64,000 bases of DNA from Pricia antarctica (GCF_900101815.1 NZ_FNAO01000001.1:620001-684000); one strand, 5' to 3'. Counted from the first letter of the stretch, positions 44,693 through 54,771 are shown. Numbers and translations: made by a program. Notes: generated by a model not told the origin, from the sequence alone.

Positions 44693-46552
44693 CTAGGGGG
44701 TCTGAGCCTGCCACACATTATCCTCTTGCTTGACATCGGCCATAAGTTGTGAAGGGTCGATTACGACCGCCTTTATACTTTCTAAAGGTTTGTCAATTGT
44801 AAAATCGTAAGTAGGAAAAGCCCAGGGCCAGTCTTTTAATACCGTGCGGTTTATTTGTGGATAGGGATTACTCTTTTCGCCCTGCATCATCCTAAGTGGG
44901 GTGTAAAACGTTTCTTTTGTATCATCCTTATAAACGACCAGAATATCCAAAGGCATCGGCATTTGTCCGGTTCGCGTTAAGCTGATTTTAGTTTTACCGC
45001 TGTCCGCTACAACATTCTTAATGCCATAATCGATGGTGTTGGTCGTCTGCGTCCAATCTGTTAGATACCAATCGAGCTCGATACCGGAGACTTTTTCAGC
45101 TTCCCGTTTTATATCGTTGGGTACGGGATGCTTAAATTTGAAATCCCTATAATAATTCTGGATGGTTTTCATCAGCTTATCCTGTCCTATTACATAACCC
45201 AATTGGGAGAGGAAAATAGAACCCTTGCTATAGGCGGCAATTCCGTAGGCGTAGTTGACATTATAGCGGTCCGCATGCGTGGTCTGCGGTTGTTCAAGTC
45301 CTGAATTGACCAGACTATAATAGCCTTTATAACTGTCTTCAAATGGATTTTCCTTGCCTTCTTCCATGACCTTGTTCATCGCCAAGGTCGAAATAAAGGT
45401 GGTAAAGCCTTCGTCCATCCATTCATGTTTCGATTCGTTGGTGGCCAACACATGCTGAAACCAGGAGTGCGCCATTTCATGGGCGGTTACACCTACGAGA
45501 CTCCCGAATTTTCTTTCTCCGGTTATCAGGGTCGACATGGCATATTCCATTCCACCGTCACCCCCTTGTATCACAGAATATTGGTCGTATGGATATTCCC
45601 CGATATTTTTATTGTAAAACTGCATCAGTTCGGCGGTCTTGGGCTGTAGGTTTTTCCAGTTTTCAAGGATTTCCTTATCGTTTTTGTACAGAAAATGCAA
45701 CATCGGTCCGTTCTCGACTTGCAATGTGTCGTGCAGATAGTCTGGATCGGCGGCCCACATGAAGTCATGTACCATGGGCGCCTTAAAATGCCAAGTCAAT
45801 GTTTTTCCTTTGGGTCGCTTAACCTTGGTACCCGGAGCTTCGTACCCGTGACCTATTTCCTGAGGATTTTGTAAATAACCACTTCCTCCGACCACATATT
45901 CCTTATCGATGGTAAGTTTTACATCGAAATCGCCCCAGACGCCGTGGAATTCGCGAGCGATATAAGGGTCGGCATGCCATCCTTCAAAATCATACTCCGC
46001 CAATTTCGGGTACCATTGGCTCATGGATAATGCCACACCTTCCTCACTGTTACGCCCCGAACGACGGATCTGAAGTGGGACCTGCCCGCGGAACCCCATT
46101 TCGAAAGTCGTTTTACCTCCGGGGGGAAGGGGCTTTGCCAAATGAACCGTAAGAACGGTACTTTCTTCGACAAAGTCTACTTTTTGTCCGTCTTGCAATA
46201 GGAATGAGGGATGCAAATAGCCCATTTCATCTTCGGATAGCGCAGAAATTCTGCTTTTTCCACCCTCCGTCATCATACGTTTATCAGGATCTTTGATGTT
46301 CTGCAACCGGATATCCATCTCGCTACCGGGCTGAAAGGCGTTGAAATAAAGATGGTAGAACACGCGCTTTAGGGTATCGGGCGAATTATTGGTGTAAATC
46401 AATTGTTGAGAACCGGTATACTGATAATTCGCTACGTTCATATTGACCTCCATGGTGTAATCAACATGTTGCTGCCAATAGGAGGTATTGCTTTGGGCGT
46501 ATGAAAGGGCTGAAAATCCGACTAGGAAAGAAAATAATTTAAAAACTCTCAT
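44693..46552 (-). CDS. M1 family (aminopeptidase N-like) metallopeptidase
   Basis: A 619-residue exported zinc peptidase with a signal peptide (MRVFKLFSFLVGFSALSYAQ). The N-terminal beta domain (to about 280) is followed by the catalytic domain. The exopeptidase loop is GGMEYAMST (333-341), the zinc motif HEMAHSW (358-364) with the third ligand Glu in WMDEGFTTF (E381), and the downstream NVNYAYGIAAYSKGSIFLSQ contributes the catalytic Tyr region. M1 enzymes remove N-terminal residues from peptides. It is probably periplasmic. It is first in the run with rnpA and S41. Confidence 0.95.
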   Translation of the reverse strand: MRVFKLFSFLVGFSALSYAQSNTSYWQQHVDYTMEVNMNVANYQYTGSQQLIYTNNSPDTLKRVFYHLYFNAFQPGSEMDIRLQNIKDPDKRMMTEGGKSRISALSEDEMGYLHPSFLLQDGQKVDFVEESTVLTVHLAKPLPPGGKTTFEMGFRGQVPLQIRRSGRNSEEGVALSMSQWYPKLAEYDFEGWHADPYIAREFHGVWGDFDVKLTIDKEYVVGGSGYLQNPQEIGHGYEAPGTKVKRPKGKTLTWHFKAPMVHDFMWAADPDYLHDTLQVENGPMLHFLYKNDKEILENWKNLQPKTAELMQFYNKNIGEYPYDQYSVIQGGDGGMEYAMSTLITGERKFGSLVGVTAHEMAHSWFQHVLATNESKHEWMDEGFTTFISTLAMNKVMEEGKENPFEDSYKGYYSLVNSGLEQPQTTHADRYNVNYAYGIAAYSKGSIFLSQLGYVIGQDKLMKTIQNYYRDFKFKHPVPNDIKREAEKVSGIELDWYLTDWTQTTNTIDYGIKNVVADSGKTKISLTRTGQMPMPLDILVVYKDDTKETFYTPLRMMQGEKSNPYPQINRTVLKDWPWAFPTYDFTIDKPLESIKAVVIDPSQLMADVKQEDNVWQAQTP

Positions 46553-46653
46553 TTTTTATACTCAATGGTTTATAATTGTGGGTAATTACAAAATCCCCGT
46601 GCCCCGTACAAATTGCAAAGTGTATAGCACCAGGCGATATGCGTAAATCGGCA

Positions 46654-48285
46654 TTACAATGAAATCTCTCCCGCGGCCACTTTGCTAGCCATTATCAATG
46701 CATTATAAGCATTCACAATGTTTCCTGAAACCGATATTTTATTGAATGTTGCCGTGTTAGAGGTGTCTCCTCCCAAAACCACTTTCGCCTGTGGTGCGAG
46801 ACCTGATTCCATCAAGATATGCTTAACCTGGGGCGCCGTCAATTTTGGAAATTGCGAACGGATCAATGCCGCAACTCCTGCAACGGCCGGAGCCGCCATT
46901 GACGTACCTCCTTGAAACTCGTAGTCGTTACCCGGCATCGAGGAGTAAATGGCATCGCCAGGCGCGAAAACATCGACATTGACCTTTCCGTAATTAGAAA
47001 AAGAAGCTAACATTTCCGAACCGTAGTCGGAGTTTAATGCGCCAACGGTAATCACGTTGTCTGAAATTTCAGGACCATTGTCAATTTGATCATTGGGAAA
47101 GTTGGGATTGGCAGGGTCATCCAAATCGGCGCCCTCGTTACCTGCGGCATGTACAAAAAGCACGTCTTTATCTGCTGCATATTTAATGGCATCGTAGACC
47201 CATTCTGCATTTGGCGAAAAAGCCTTTCCAAAACTACCGTTGATAATCTTGGCACCGTTGTCTACGGCATAGCGAATGCCCAAGGCAATATCTTTATCGT
47301 ACTCATCTCCGTTGGGAACGGCACGAATGCTCATGATTTCTACATTATTGGCAACGCCCTCGACTCCTTTTCCATTACCGCGTTTGGCGGCAATGATACC
47401 GGCGACATGGGTGCCATGGCTTTCATCATCAGAGGTACTTTGTGGATTTCCATTGCCATATCCCAAATCAGTGATGTCGTACGGATTGTCACCCACTACT
47501 TTTCTTCCTTCAAAGGCTACATTGTAGTTGTATTCGATCTGTTCGGTAAAATGCGCGACACCCTCTTCCAATTGCTCCAGAACGGTTTCAATACTGTCCT
47601 CATAGGTCAGCATTTGGGTCAATATGCTTATGTTCTGCTGCATGGCCGCATCTTCGGTCTTGATGCCTGCAAGGTCTTTTTGTGTATAGGATTCCTTACC
47701 GAGTTCTTTTTTCACCGCGGTATCGGCATTTTTTACGGCTTGCTGAATCTGTTCGTACCGCTGTTTTTGCTGTTGGGCATCGGCGTATTTTTTGTCGACT
47801 AGCGCCTTGGCCTTGGCCTGCGTGGCCGCATCGCCGAGTTTTAGCCTGACAATTCGGGCGGCTTCAAGTTGCTCATTGTATGAATCGCCCAAAAAATTAT
47901 AACCGTGGATATCGTCGACGTAGCCGTTATGGTCATCATCTTTATTATTGCCGGGTTTTTCGTCCTTGTTCGTCCAAAGTACGTCTGCGAGGTCTTCGTG
48001 CTTGAGGTCAATACCGGAGTCGAGTACCGCGACGATGACCTTGTCTCCTTTTTTATTTTTGATGAGTTCATCATAAGCTTTGTCCACACTCATACCGGGT
48101 ATGGTGTCGGTGACCAGGTCAAGATGCCCCCAGTGTTCTTTTTCCGCGTCGGTCAGGTCCGATATTTTGAGTGGGGTGCTGTCGATATTTTCGATGGGCG
48201 TCGAGACTAATGTGGTAGCGCCGCATCCCATTAGTAAAAAGGAAGCTGAAAGAATTACTAGGAATTGAGGGAATTTTTGTGTCAT
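46654..48285 (-). CDS. S8 family subtilisin-like serine protease, lipoprotein with a long insertion
   Basis: A 543-residue lipoprotein (lipobox LLMGC, Cys21). The catalytic triad is Asp89 in VAVLDSGID, His290 in DESHGTHVAG and Ser462 in GGTSMAAP; the oxyanion Asn is in HAAGNEGA (residue about 383). The distance from Asp to His is about 200 residues instead of about 30 in subtilisin: an inserted helical segment (about 135-255) rich in K, Q and E (AKALVDKKYADAQQQKQRYE) resembles a coiled coil. Residues 22-75 are a short pro-region. The substrate is unknown. It is expected to be exported. A good promoter element lies at 48408-48415, giving a leader of about 115 bases. Confidence 0.93.
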   Translation of the reverse strand: MTQKFPQFLVILSASFLLMGCGATTLVSTPIENIDSTPLKISDLTDAEKEHWGHLDLVTDTIPGMSVDKAYDELIKNKKGDKVIVAVLDSGIDLKHEDLADVLWTNKDEKPGNNKDDDHNGYVDDIHGYNFLGDSYNEQLEAARIVRLKLGDAATQAKAKALVDKKYADAQQQKQRYEQIQQAVKNADTAVKKELGKESYTQKDLAGIKTEDAAMQQNISILTQMLTYEDSIETVLEQLEEGVAHFTEQIEYNYNVAFEGRKVVGDNPYDITDLGYGNGNPQSTSDDESHGTHVAGIIAAKRGNGKGVEGVANNVEIMSIRAVPNGDEYDKDIALGIRYAVDNGAKIINGSFGKAFSPNAEWVYDAIKYAADKDVLFVHAAGNEGADLDDPANPNFPNDQIDNGPEISDNVITVGALNSDYGSEMLASFSNYGKVNVDVFAPGDAIYSSMPGNDYEFQGGTSMAAPAVAGVAALIRSQFPKLTAPQVKHILMESGLAPQAKVVLGGDTSNTATFNKISVSGNIVNAYNALIMASKVAAGEISL

Positions 48286-48879
48286 GTAAGGGATTTATGC
48301 TAAGGGTTATTTTTTTCTTTCCAAAGGGCAGGACTACCACACCGTTAACGTATTGGGACAACTGCAATTGGACTTGTCGAACGATTAGTTTTGCCGTTTT
48401 GAGGCCTCAAAGATAAGATTTAAGGGTCTTTTGAGGTATGAATTATATCTCTTTTATGATTTTTAAGAGGATGAAATGTATCCGTATGATTTTTTGCAGC
48501 AGGCAATTTACACATTTTATGTCAAATCATGGCGTAAAGCGTTACTGTGGAAGTATTGATTATCACTAATTCGGGTTTGTTATATAGGGCTCAATTATTT
48601 GGTATAACATTCTCAAACGCTCCCTCATAGTACCAATAAATGCTTGTGCTTCGCATTTTTCGTATACGATTTTGATCAGGTTTAGTAACTATGGTTGTCG
48701 TAAACTCGATAACTCAAGCGGGACATTATTTTTTTAAGATTTATAAAAGGATGCCATTCCGCGTAAAATGTAATGATTGGTATCTTTATTTCGATGGGAG
48801 TATTTTTGCTCAGTGAAACCCGGCAAAACGGCAATTTCATAGAGCCTTACAGAGAACCAGTGAGTCTCACAGAGGACAC
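48286..48879. other. 594-bp gene-free interval between the MBL-fold and S8 genes
   Basis: Both flanking genes are on the minus strand. It carries the S8 promoter at 48408-48415. The minus-strand stretch 48640-48530 can be read as short protein-like fragments (such as IYWYYEGAFENVIPNN) interrupted by stops, which may be a decayed gene or chance. A 71-codon plus-strand frame at 48773-48988 overlaps the MBL gene and looks spurious. Confidence 0.4.
48408..48415 (-). promoter_or_regulatory. Promoter -7 element of the S8 protease gene
   Basis: On the minus strand TATCTTTG matches TAnnTTTG exactly, 122 bases upstream of the S8 ATG. Confidence 0.5.
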
Positions 48880-49800
48880 TCAACTGAAAATCTCGCTAAA
48901 ACTAAAAACGGTATCAAGCCGTACCCCCTTCTCCGTATTTTTGACCGTACAGATTTCATTACGTGCGTCATGTTCCAAAAACAGATAATACCCATTTTCG
49001 GCCGCGGCGTTCAAAAATCGGGACTTTTCTTCTAAGGTCAACAGCGGTCGGGTATCAAATCCCATGACGTAAGGCAGGGGAATATGGCCCACCGTGGGGA
49101 GTAAATCCGCAACGAAGACCAGCTTTTTCCCTTGATAATCTATATAGGGCAACATCTGTTTAGCGGTATGTCCGTCTACAAATAATAGACCAAAGCCTAG
49201 TTCGGAGTTTTCGACAAAGCTTCCTTTACGAATATCGACGAATGCGGCACCCCTTTCGGGGGAATCGGTGTTCGAGGGTAGGGGACCCGGAACGGATAAA
49301 AATTTCAACTGCCCACTTTCCTGCATAGGTAGTAGGTTTTCTTTTAAAAAGGATGCCTTTTCGCGGGCATTCGGATGAATGGCCCATTCCCAATGGGCTT
49401 CGTTCGTCCAATAGACAGCGTTTTTGAAAGCGGCTTCGTATCCCGTGCGATTCTTGTTCCATTTAATGCATCCGCCACAATGGTCAAAATGCAAATGGGT
49501 CAGGAACACGTCGGTAATATCATCGCGATGAAAGCCATGTTTAGCTAACGATCCATCCAAAGAAAAATCGCCAAAACGGTAATAATAACCAAAGAACTTA
49601 TCGGATTGCTTGTCGCCCATACCGGTGTCGATCAATATCAACCGGTCGCCGTCCTCGATCAAAAGGCAACGGGCCGACATATCGATCATATTGTTGATAT
49701 CTGCAGGGTTCGTTTTTTGCCACAAGCTCTTTGGCACCACGCCGAACATGGCACCGCCGTCGAGCTTGAAATTACCGGTTTCTATGGGATAGAGGGTCAT
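48880..49800 (-). CDS. Metallo-beta-lactamase-fold hydrolase
   Basis: A 306-residue MBL-fold protein. The metal motif HLHFDH is at 102-107, preceded by LILIDTGMGD and followed by VDGHTAKQ (third His) and LVFVADLLPTVGH (bridging Asp); a further His is in FLEHDARN near the C-terminus. No signal peptide is seen, so it is cytoplasmic. The layout resembles the broad quorum-quenching lactonase/alkylsulfatase-like hydrolase branch, but the sequence does not fix the substrate. A near-match to TAnnTTTG (TTAATTTG, minus strand, 49821-49828) lies 20 bases before the ATG. It is divergent from the antiporter genes. Confidence 0.9.
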   Translation of the reverse strand: MTLYPIETGNFKLDGGAMFGVVPKSLWQKTNPADINNMIDMSARCLLIEDGDRLILIDTGMGDKQSDKFFGYYYRFGDFSLDGSLAKHGFHRDDITDVFLTHLHFDHCGGCIKWNKNRTGYEAAFKNAVYWTNEAHWEWAIHPNAREKASFLKENLLPMQESGQLKFLSVPGPLPSNTDSPERGAAFVDIRKGSFVENSELGFGLLFVDGHTAKQMLPYIDYQGKKLVFVADLLPTVGHIPLPYVMGFDTRPLLTLEEKSRFLNAAAENGYYLFLEHDARNEICTVKNTEKGVRLDTVFSFSEIFS

Positions 49801-50061
49801 AATTGAAAAATAGGAGTCTGCAAATTAAGAAAACTATGATTAGATTCATTTACGGAACTGGCTTTTATTCGGTTTCAGGATGGAAACAAATCCTATTTTA
49901 GTTTCAAAGGATGAAGCATAAAAATTTTAGGTTTTATTCCCAGTACATACACTTCTGTTAAATTTTCACCAAGCTTTCACCAAAGAATATCCTGCCAAAA
50001 AATACACTATTTTAGCCTTGCCGAACCTTTCCGGATATAACATCCCTAAAACCCCATTCGT

Positions 50062-52071
50062 ATGGACGATATTTCAGAAAGTTTTAGGTTGCCGTGGCAG
50101 AACCCGGTGCTGATCTTCTCCTTGATACTTTTTATCATTTTGATCGCTCCGACCGTGTTGAACCGGTTGAAGATACCCGGTATTATTGGGCTGATTATAT
50201 CTGGGGCGATTATTGGTCCGCACGGATTCAATTTACTGGAAAAAGGACTTTTTACCGAGGTTTTCTCGACGGTCGGTCTTCTCTACATCATGTTTATAGC
50301 CGGACTAGAACTCGATATGAACGAGTTCAAGGCACATCGGAACCGCAGCATTACCTTCGGATTCTTCTCCTTTGCGATTCCCCTCGGCATCGGATTTCCC
50401 GTGTGCTATTTTCTGCTGGACTACGATTTTTATGCCAGTCTTTTAACGGCCAGCATGTTCGCCACACATACTTTGGTGACCTACCCTATCGTGAGTAGGC
50501 TGAGGGTGTCCAATAACCCCGCTGTCGCCGTCACGGTGGGGGGGACGATTCTTACCGATACAGCGGTTCTAGTACTATTGGCCGTTATCGTCGGGGCGCA
50601 TAAGGGAAGTCTTTCACTGGAATTTTGGATACGCTTGATCCTATCCTTGGCCATTTTTATGGGGATTATGTTCTATATCGTGCCTAAAATCACGAAGTGG
50701 TTCTTCAAAAAAATGGCCAGTGAAAAATACGCGCATTTTATTTTTGTGCTTTCGATGGTTTTTCTTGCGGCCTTCTTGGCGCAACTAGCCGGTGTTGAGG
50801 CAATTATTGGAGCGTTTGTGGCCGGATTGGCCTTAAACCCGCTCATTCCAAATAGTTCGGTGCTGTTCAATCGCATCGAATTTATCGGCAATGCGCTTTT
50901 TATTCCCTTCTTCTTAATCAGTGTTGGGATGTTGGTGGATGTGAGTGTCCTCTTTAACGGGACGTGGGCCCTAATCGTTGCTGGAGCCCTGATTGTGGTA
51001 GCCATTTCCGGCAAATGGCTGGCTTCGTTCCTTACCCAAAAAGTATTCAACTATTCAAAATCGGAAAGGCAGTTGATTTTTGGTCTGAGCAATGCACATG
51101 CGGCGGCAACTCTGGCTATCATTTTGGTGGGATATCGCGAAGGTATTCTGGACATTAACATACTGAACGGGACCATTGTACTGATTTTGGTTACCTGCGT
51201 AGTTGCTTCTTTCGCGACCGAACGGGCTGCCAAAAAGGTGCTGATTTCAACAGGGCAGGCGGATGAAGTACGGAGTTCAGAAACCAATGCGGCTGAAAGG
51301 CTTCTTATACCTATCATTAATACGGCCAATATGGAAAGGGCGCTTGAATTTGCCGTTTTAATAAAAGAAAAAAGGTCAACTTTCCCTATTTCGATTTTGA
51401 CCGTGGTACCCAATAATACGGAAGCCGAAAATAATATTGCTACTGCCCGCCGGACGTTGGAGGATTTTGTCTACGAAACGACCGCATTGGAATCTTCCGT
51501 AGAGGTGATTGCAACGATAGACCACAATGCGTCAAGCGGAATTGCCAGGGTCGCAAAAGAAATTATGTCGAACATCATTATTTTAGGATGGCCACGAAAG
51601 ACAGGATTCATGGATAAAATCGTTGGCGGAAAGATGGACATTATTCTTGGCGGCACCGGAAAGACTATTTTTATATGTCATTTTGAACAGCCCTTACCCA
51701 ATCACCAGCGCCTAGTTGTAGCCGTTCCCGCATTGGGGGAACTGGAAAGCGGTTTCAGTATTTGGTTGCTAAAAATGGCACAGCTATCTCAAGAATTGAC
51801 AACACCCATTCACTATTATTGTAACGAAAACACGCAAAAGGGCATCCTCAAGTTTTTAAAATCACGCCGGATCAACAATAAATCGACTTTTCACGATTTG
51901 TCGCATTGGGAATCGTTCGTTGAAAATCCCCATAAAACCGGCCCACAGGATCTTTGCGTGATCGTGGCCGCTAGGGACGGATCTGTATCTTATACGCGGA
52001 CTATGGAAAACCTGGCCGTTAAGATCGATACCGCCATTAAAGCAACGAGTAAAATAATCGTTTATCCTTGA
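50062..52071 (+). CDS. CPA2-type cation:proton antiporter with C-terminal UspA-like domain
   Basis: A 669-residue protein. The first about 390 residues form 11-13 hydrophobic segments of the Kef/NapA type, with LKIPGIIGLIISGAIIGPHG (37-56), FIAGLELDMNEF and QLAGVEAIIGAFVAGLALNP. The last 270 residues are soluble: LLIPIINTANMERALEFAVL, VEVIATIDHNASSGIARVAKE and IIILGWPRK are consistent with one or two universal-stress-protein-like folds. It exchanges Na+ or K+ for H+ at the inner membrane; the cation is not readable. The CPA1-type antiporter follows on the same strand after 136 bases. Confidence 0.9.
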   Translation: MDDISESFRLPWQNPVLIFSLILFIILIAPTVLNRLKIPGIIGLIISGAIIGPHGFNLLEKGLFTEVFSTVGLLYIMFIAGLELDMNEFKAHRNRSITFGFFSFAIPLGIGFPVCYFLLDYDFYASLLTASMFATHTLVTYPIVSRLRVSNNPAVAVTVGGTILTDTAVLVLLAVIVGAHKGSLSLEFWIRLILSLAIFMGIMFYIVPKITKWFFKKMASEKYAHFIFVLSMVFLAAFLAQLAGVEAIIGAFVAGLALNPLIPNSSVLFNRIEFIGNALFIPFFLISVGMLVDVSVLFNGTWALIVAGALIVVAISGKWLASFLTQKVFNYSKSERQLIFGLSNAHAAATLAIILVGYREGILDINILNGTIVLILVTCVVASFATERAAKKVLISTGQADEVRSSETNAAERLLIPIINTANMERALEFAVLIKEKRSTFPISILTVVPNNTEAENNIATARRTLEDFVYETTALESSVEVIATIDHNASSGIARVAKEIMSNIIILGWPRKTGFMDKIVGGKMDIILGGTGKTIFICHFEQPLPNHQRLVVAVPALGELESGFSIWLLKMAQLSQELTTPIHYYCNENTQKGILKFLKSRRINNKSTFHDLSHWESFVENPHKTGPQDLCVIVAARDGSVSYTRTMENLAVKIDTAIKATSKIIVYP

Positions 52072-52207
52072 TATGCTGTGTGTTCCGATACTACCCCTAA
52101 AATTGCATGGCTCTTTCTATCTTTATTTTGATGTATTCCGCATGGAGTTCGCCGTAAGAACCGCTACTTTCAAATAAAAAGAGTATTTTTCAAAAAAATT
52201 GTAATCT

Positions 52208-54106
52208 ATGGTAGAACTGGCCGGAATCGTCGTACTCGGAATCATTGCCCAATGGGTTGCGTGGCGTTTTAAGCTGCCAGCTATCTTGCCCTTGATATTG
52301 ATCGGGCTTTTGGTAGGCCCTATCGCGACATTGTTAACCGAAAACGGTCAAAAATTGATAGAACCGATATGGAACGGTGAACAAGGCCTGTTCCCCGGCG
52401 AAAGCCTGTACTATTTCGTTTCCTTGGCCATCGGTATTATCCTTTTTGAAGGAGGGCTTACGCTGAGGCGCGGCGATATTGCCAACATTGGGCCGGTAAT
52501 CACCAAGTTGATAACCGTGGGGAGTGCAGTCACCTTTTTTTTCGCGGGGATTGCCGCCCATTTTCTTTTTGATCTCAGCTGGCAGATATCCTTTCTTTTT
52601 TCGGCTTTGATCATTGTTACGGGTCCAACGGTTATTACGCCCATCCTCAGGAACATCCCCTTAAAAAAGGATGTGTCCGCTGTTCTAAGATGGGAAGGGA
52701 TCTTAATCGACCCCCTTGGGGCGTTAGTGGCGGTCTTGGTGTTCGAATTTATTAGCGTGGGCGAGGGACACGCCTATACCAAGACTGCGTTCATAGATTT
52801 CGGAAAAATCTTACTGTTCGGTTTTGCCTTCGGTTTTACGTTCGCGCATGCACTGATGTTCGCCATCAAGAAAAAGTTTGTTCCCCATTACTTGCTCAAC
52901 GTGGTTTCACTTTCGACGGTATTGTTGGTCTTTGTGGTTTCTGATGCCTTTGCGCACGAATCCGGGCTATTGGCGGTAGTGATCATGGGGATGGTCATGG
53001 GCAATTCTAACCTGCCCAATTTGAAGGAATTGCTCTATTTTAAGGAATCTCTAAGCGTCTTGCTTGTTTCCATATTATTTGTCCTTTTGGCGGCAAACAT
53101 CAACCTTGCGGATCTGGAATTGCTCTATAATTGGAATACCGTTATTCTGTTCGCCATCATCGTATTCCTGATTAGGCCTTTGGGGGTATTTCTCAGCACT
53201 TGGGGATCTAAACTCAAATGGAACGAAAAGATCTTTATCAGTTGGGTAGGTCCCAGGGGTATCGTGGCCGCGGGTATCGCCTCGCTCTTCGGATCAAAAC
53301 TCATTCAGGGCGGAGAACCCGGGGCGGAATATATTACCCCTTTGGTGTTTATGATCGTTCTGGGTACGGTACTGCTGAATGCCACAACGGCGCGGGTTTT
53401 TGCAAAAATGGTAGGCGTATTTTTGACGAAATCAGAGGGCATTCTAATTCTTGGGGCCTCAAAGGCATCGCGACTGATTGCGGATTACATCCATAGAAAT
53501 AACCGGCATGTGGTCTTAATAGACAACAACCAGAACAACGTGGCGAAGGCTACAAAATTGGGATTGGAAGCGTTGACGGCGAATATCTATTCCGATACGT
53601 TGACCGATAACATCGAATTGAACGACATAGGCTATCTGATGGCCTTGACCGGCAACTCCGATATCAATGAATATGCCATAGAGAAATTTACCAAGCAATT
53701 TGGGGAAAACGGATCGTTTCGCCTTGTAAATGCGGAGGAGATGAACGACCCTGAAAACAATCCAAAAGAGGGTCTATTTTCCCACACCGACGACTTTATC
53801 AAAATGACCGAGACCGCCAGAAAATATCCTGCCGTACACGAAATCGAACTGAAGGATGAAGAACATTATGAAGGTTTGATCGAAATGATAAAGGCCGAAA
53901 ATTACACGATACCTATCCTCTTAAAAACCCCTGAAGGCGATTTAAAGATCATTTCTTCGTACAGCACTGAATTCAATGACATCACCGAAGGCTCTAAATT
54001 GGTCTATTTGGGAAAAATTATTGACGTTGAAAAATCGTTGGATGATGAAGATGATGAAGTAGTCGAGAAAGACCTAGATGCTACAGAAGAACTTAATGAA
54101 AATTAG
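52208..54106 (+). CDS. CPA1 (NhaP-type) sodium:proton antiporter with TrkA-N/C-like regulatory domain
   Basis: A 632-residue protein. About 12 membrane segments cover residues 1-405, with LPAILPLILIGLLVGPIA, GIILFEGGLTLRRGDI, ALIIVTGPTVITPIL and WVGPRGIVAAGIASLFGS, all typical of NhaP/CPA1. From about 415 a nucleotide-binding RCK (TrkA-N) domain begins at ILILGASKASRLIADYIHRN with the acidic residue of the second strand in HVVLIDNNQNNV; a TrkA-C-like part and a strongly acidic tail (about 605-632) follow. It likely extrudes Na+ with regulation by NAD(H) or another nucleotide. The 136 bases before it have no exact promoter motif. Confidence 0.92.
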   Translation: MVELAGIVVLGIIAQWVAWRFKLPAILPLILIGLLVGPIATLLTENGQKLIEPIWNGEQGLFPGESLYYFVSLAIGIILFEGGLTLRRGDIANIGPVITKLITVGSAVTFFFAGIAAHFLFDLSWQISFLFSALIIVTGPTVITPILRNIPLKKDVSAVLRWEGILIDPLGALVAVLVFEFISVGEGHAYTKTAFIDFGKILLFGFAFGFTFAHALMFAIKKKFVPHYLLNVVSLSTVLLVFVVSDAFAHESGLLAVVIMGMVMGNSNLPNLKELLYFKESLSVLLVSILFVLLAANINLADLELLYNWNTVILFAIIVFLIRPLGVFLSTWGSKLKWNEKIFISWVGPRGIVAAGIASLFGSKLIQGGEPGAEYITPLVFMIVLGTVLLNATTARVFAKMVGVFLTKSEGILILGASKASRLIADYIHRNNRHVVLIDNNQNNVAKATKLGLEALTANIYSDTLTDNIELNDIGYLMALTGNSDINEYAIEKFTKQFGENGSFRLVNAEEMNDPENNPKEGLFSHTDDFIKMTETARKYPAVHEIELKDEEHYEGLIEMIKAENYTIPILLKTPEGDLKIISSYSTEFNDITEGSKLVYLGKIIDVEKSLDDEDDEVVEKDLDATEELNEN

Positions 54107-54220
54107 GATTGCATAAAAAGGGGCCTTCCGATAAATCAGGTCCTGATTTTCAAAGTTTCGTAAAATATCTCCCTGTAATCAAGGCACTTTATTTCTAGAC
54201 AGCTCCTTAGTTTTTGAATA

Positions 54221-54454
54221 TTAGCCCGAAAAGGGCAAAGCTTTACGGACACATATTGAAATATCGTTTTGTTCGATGACGTAATTGTCTCCAGATGCCA
54301 GTCGAAAGAAGTGGATCGATGATTCTCTTATAATCTTGTTCGCCAAGAGTTCCTTATCGACTTCGCCGCTCTCTTGTCGCCATATAAAAATGGAATGCTG
54401 TTCGATTTCAACCACGCGGTGTTTGGCCGTAAAATGTGCTATGTAGGTCATCAT
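54221..54454 (-). CDS. Small hypothetical protein
   Basis: A 77-residue open frame (MMTYIAHFTAKHRVVEIEQH...) with mixed strand and helix composition and no membrane segment. Two ATGs lie together (54452-54454 and 54449-54451). I do not recognise the family. The protein is not an antisense shadow of any gene and sits alone between the antiporter and the fasciclin gene, so it may be real; low-complexity and codon pattern are unremarkable. Confidence 0.45.
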   Translation of the reverse strand: MMTYIAHFTAKHRVVEIEQHSIFIWRQESGEVDKELLANKIIRESSIHFFRLASGDNYVIEQNDISICVRKALPFSG

Positions 54455-54771
54455 GGATTTGGGGGCTGAATTTTTATAATGAACTCTTATAAAAGGTATC
54501 CGATTAAAACAGCAATCGATGTAAAAAATTGTTTTGGGATGTGTTAATTCCGATAAAAGGGGAGTATCACCATGACAACCGACTTTTTTGTTTTTTGGTG
54601 CTTGCGTTTTTGATTTTATATACAGGAAGTTGCTTAGTACGGCCTGTATTTTCTAAAGCTGTCTTCCAATTTTGAAATGGAAGGGGTGTTTATTTTAATG
54701 CAAAAGGCATCCTATAAACAGGATGCCTTTTATCGTAATTGACATAATAAAGTGTCTTAAAGAGATATTAT
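54455..54771. other. Gene-free interval with fasciclin-gene terminator
   Basis: 317 bases between the small hypothetical and the fasciclin gene, both minus strand. The only structure I can support is the hairpin at 54702-54731. Confidence 0.5.
54702..54731. terminator. Intrinsic terminator downstream of the fasciclin gene
   Basis: A perfect 12-bp stem (54702-54713 against 54720-54731) with a 6-base loop; the arms begin AAAA and end TTTT, so it works for minus-strand transcripts leaving the fasciclin gene about 40 bases after its stop. Confidence 0.75.

Noticed and set aside
47086-47802. 238-codon plus-strand open frame within the S8 protease gene
   Set aside because: Antisense to an intact protease with all catalytic motifs; hydrophobic and Phe/Val-rich translation is the expected shadow of such a frame.
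48773-48988. 71-codon plus-strand frame
   Set aside because: Its 3' half is antisense to the MBL-fold gene and the rest has no coding look.
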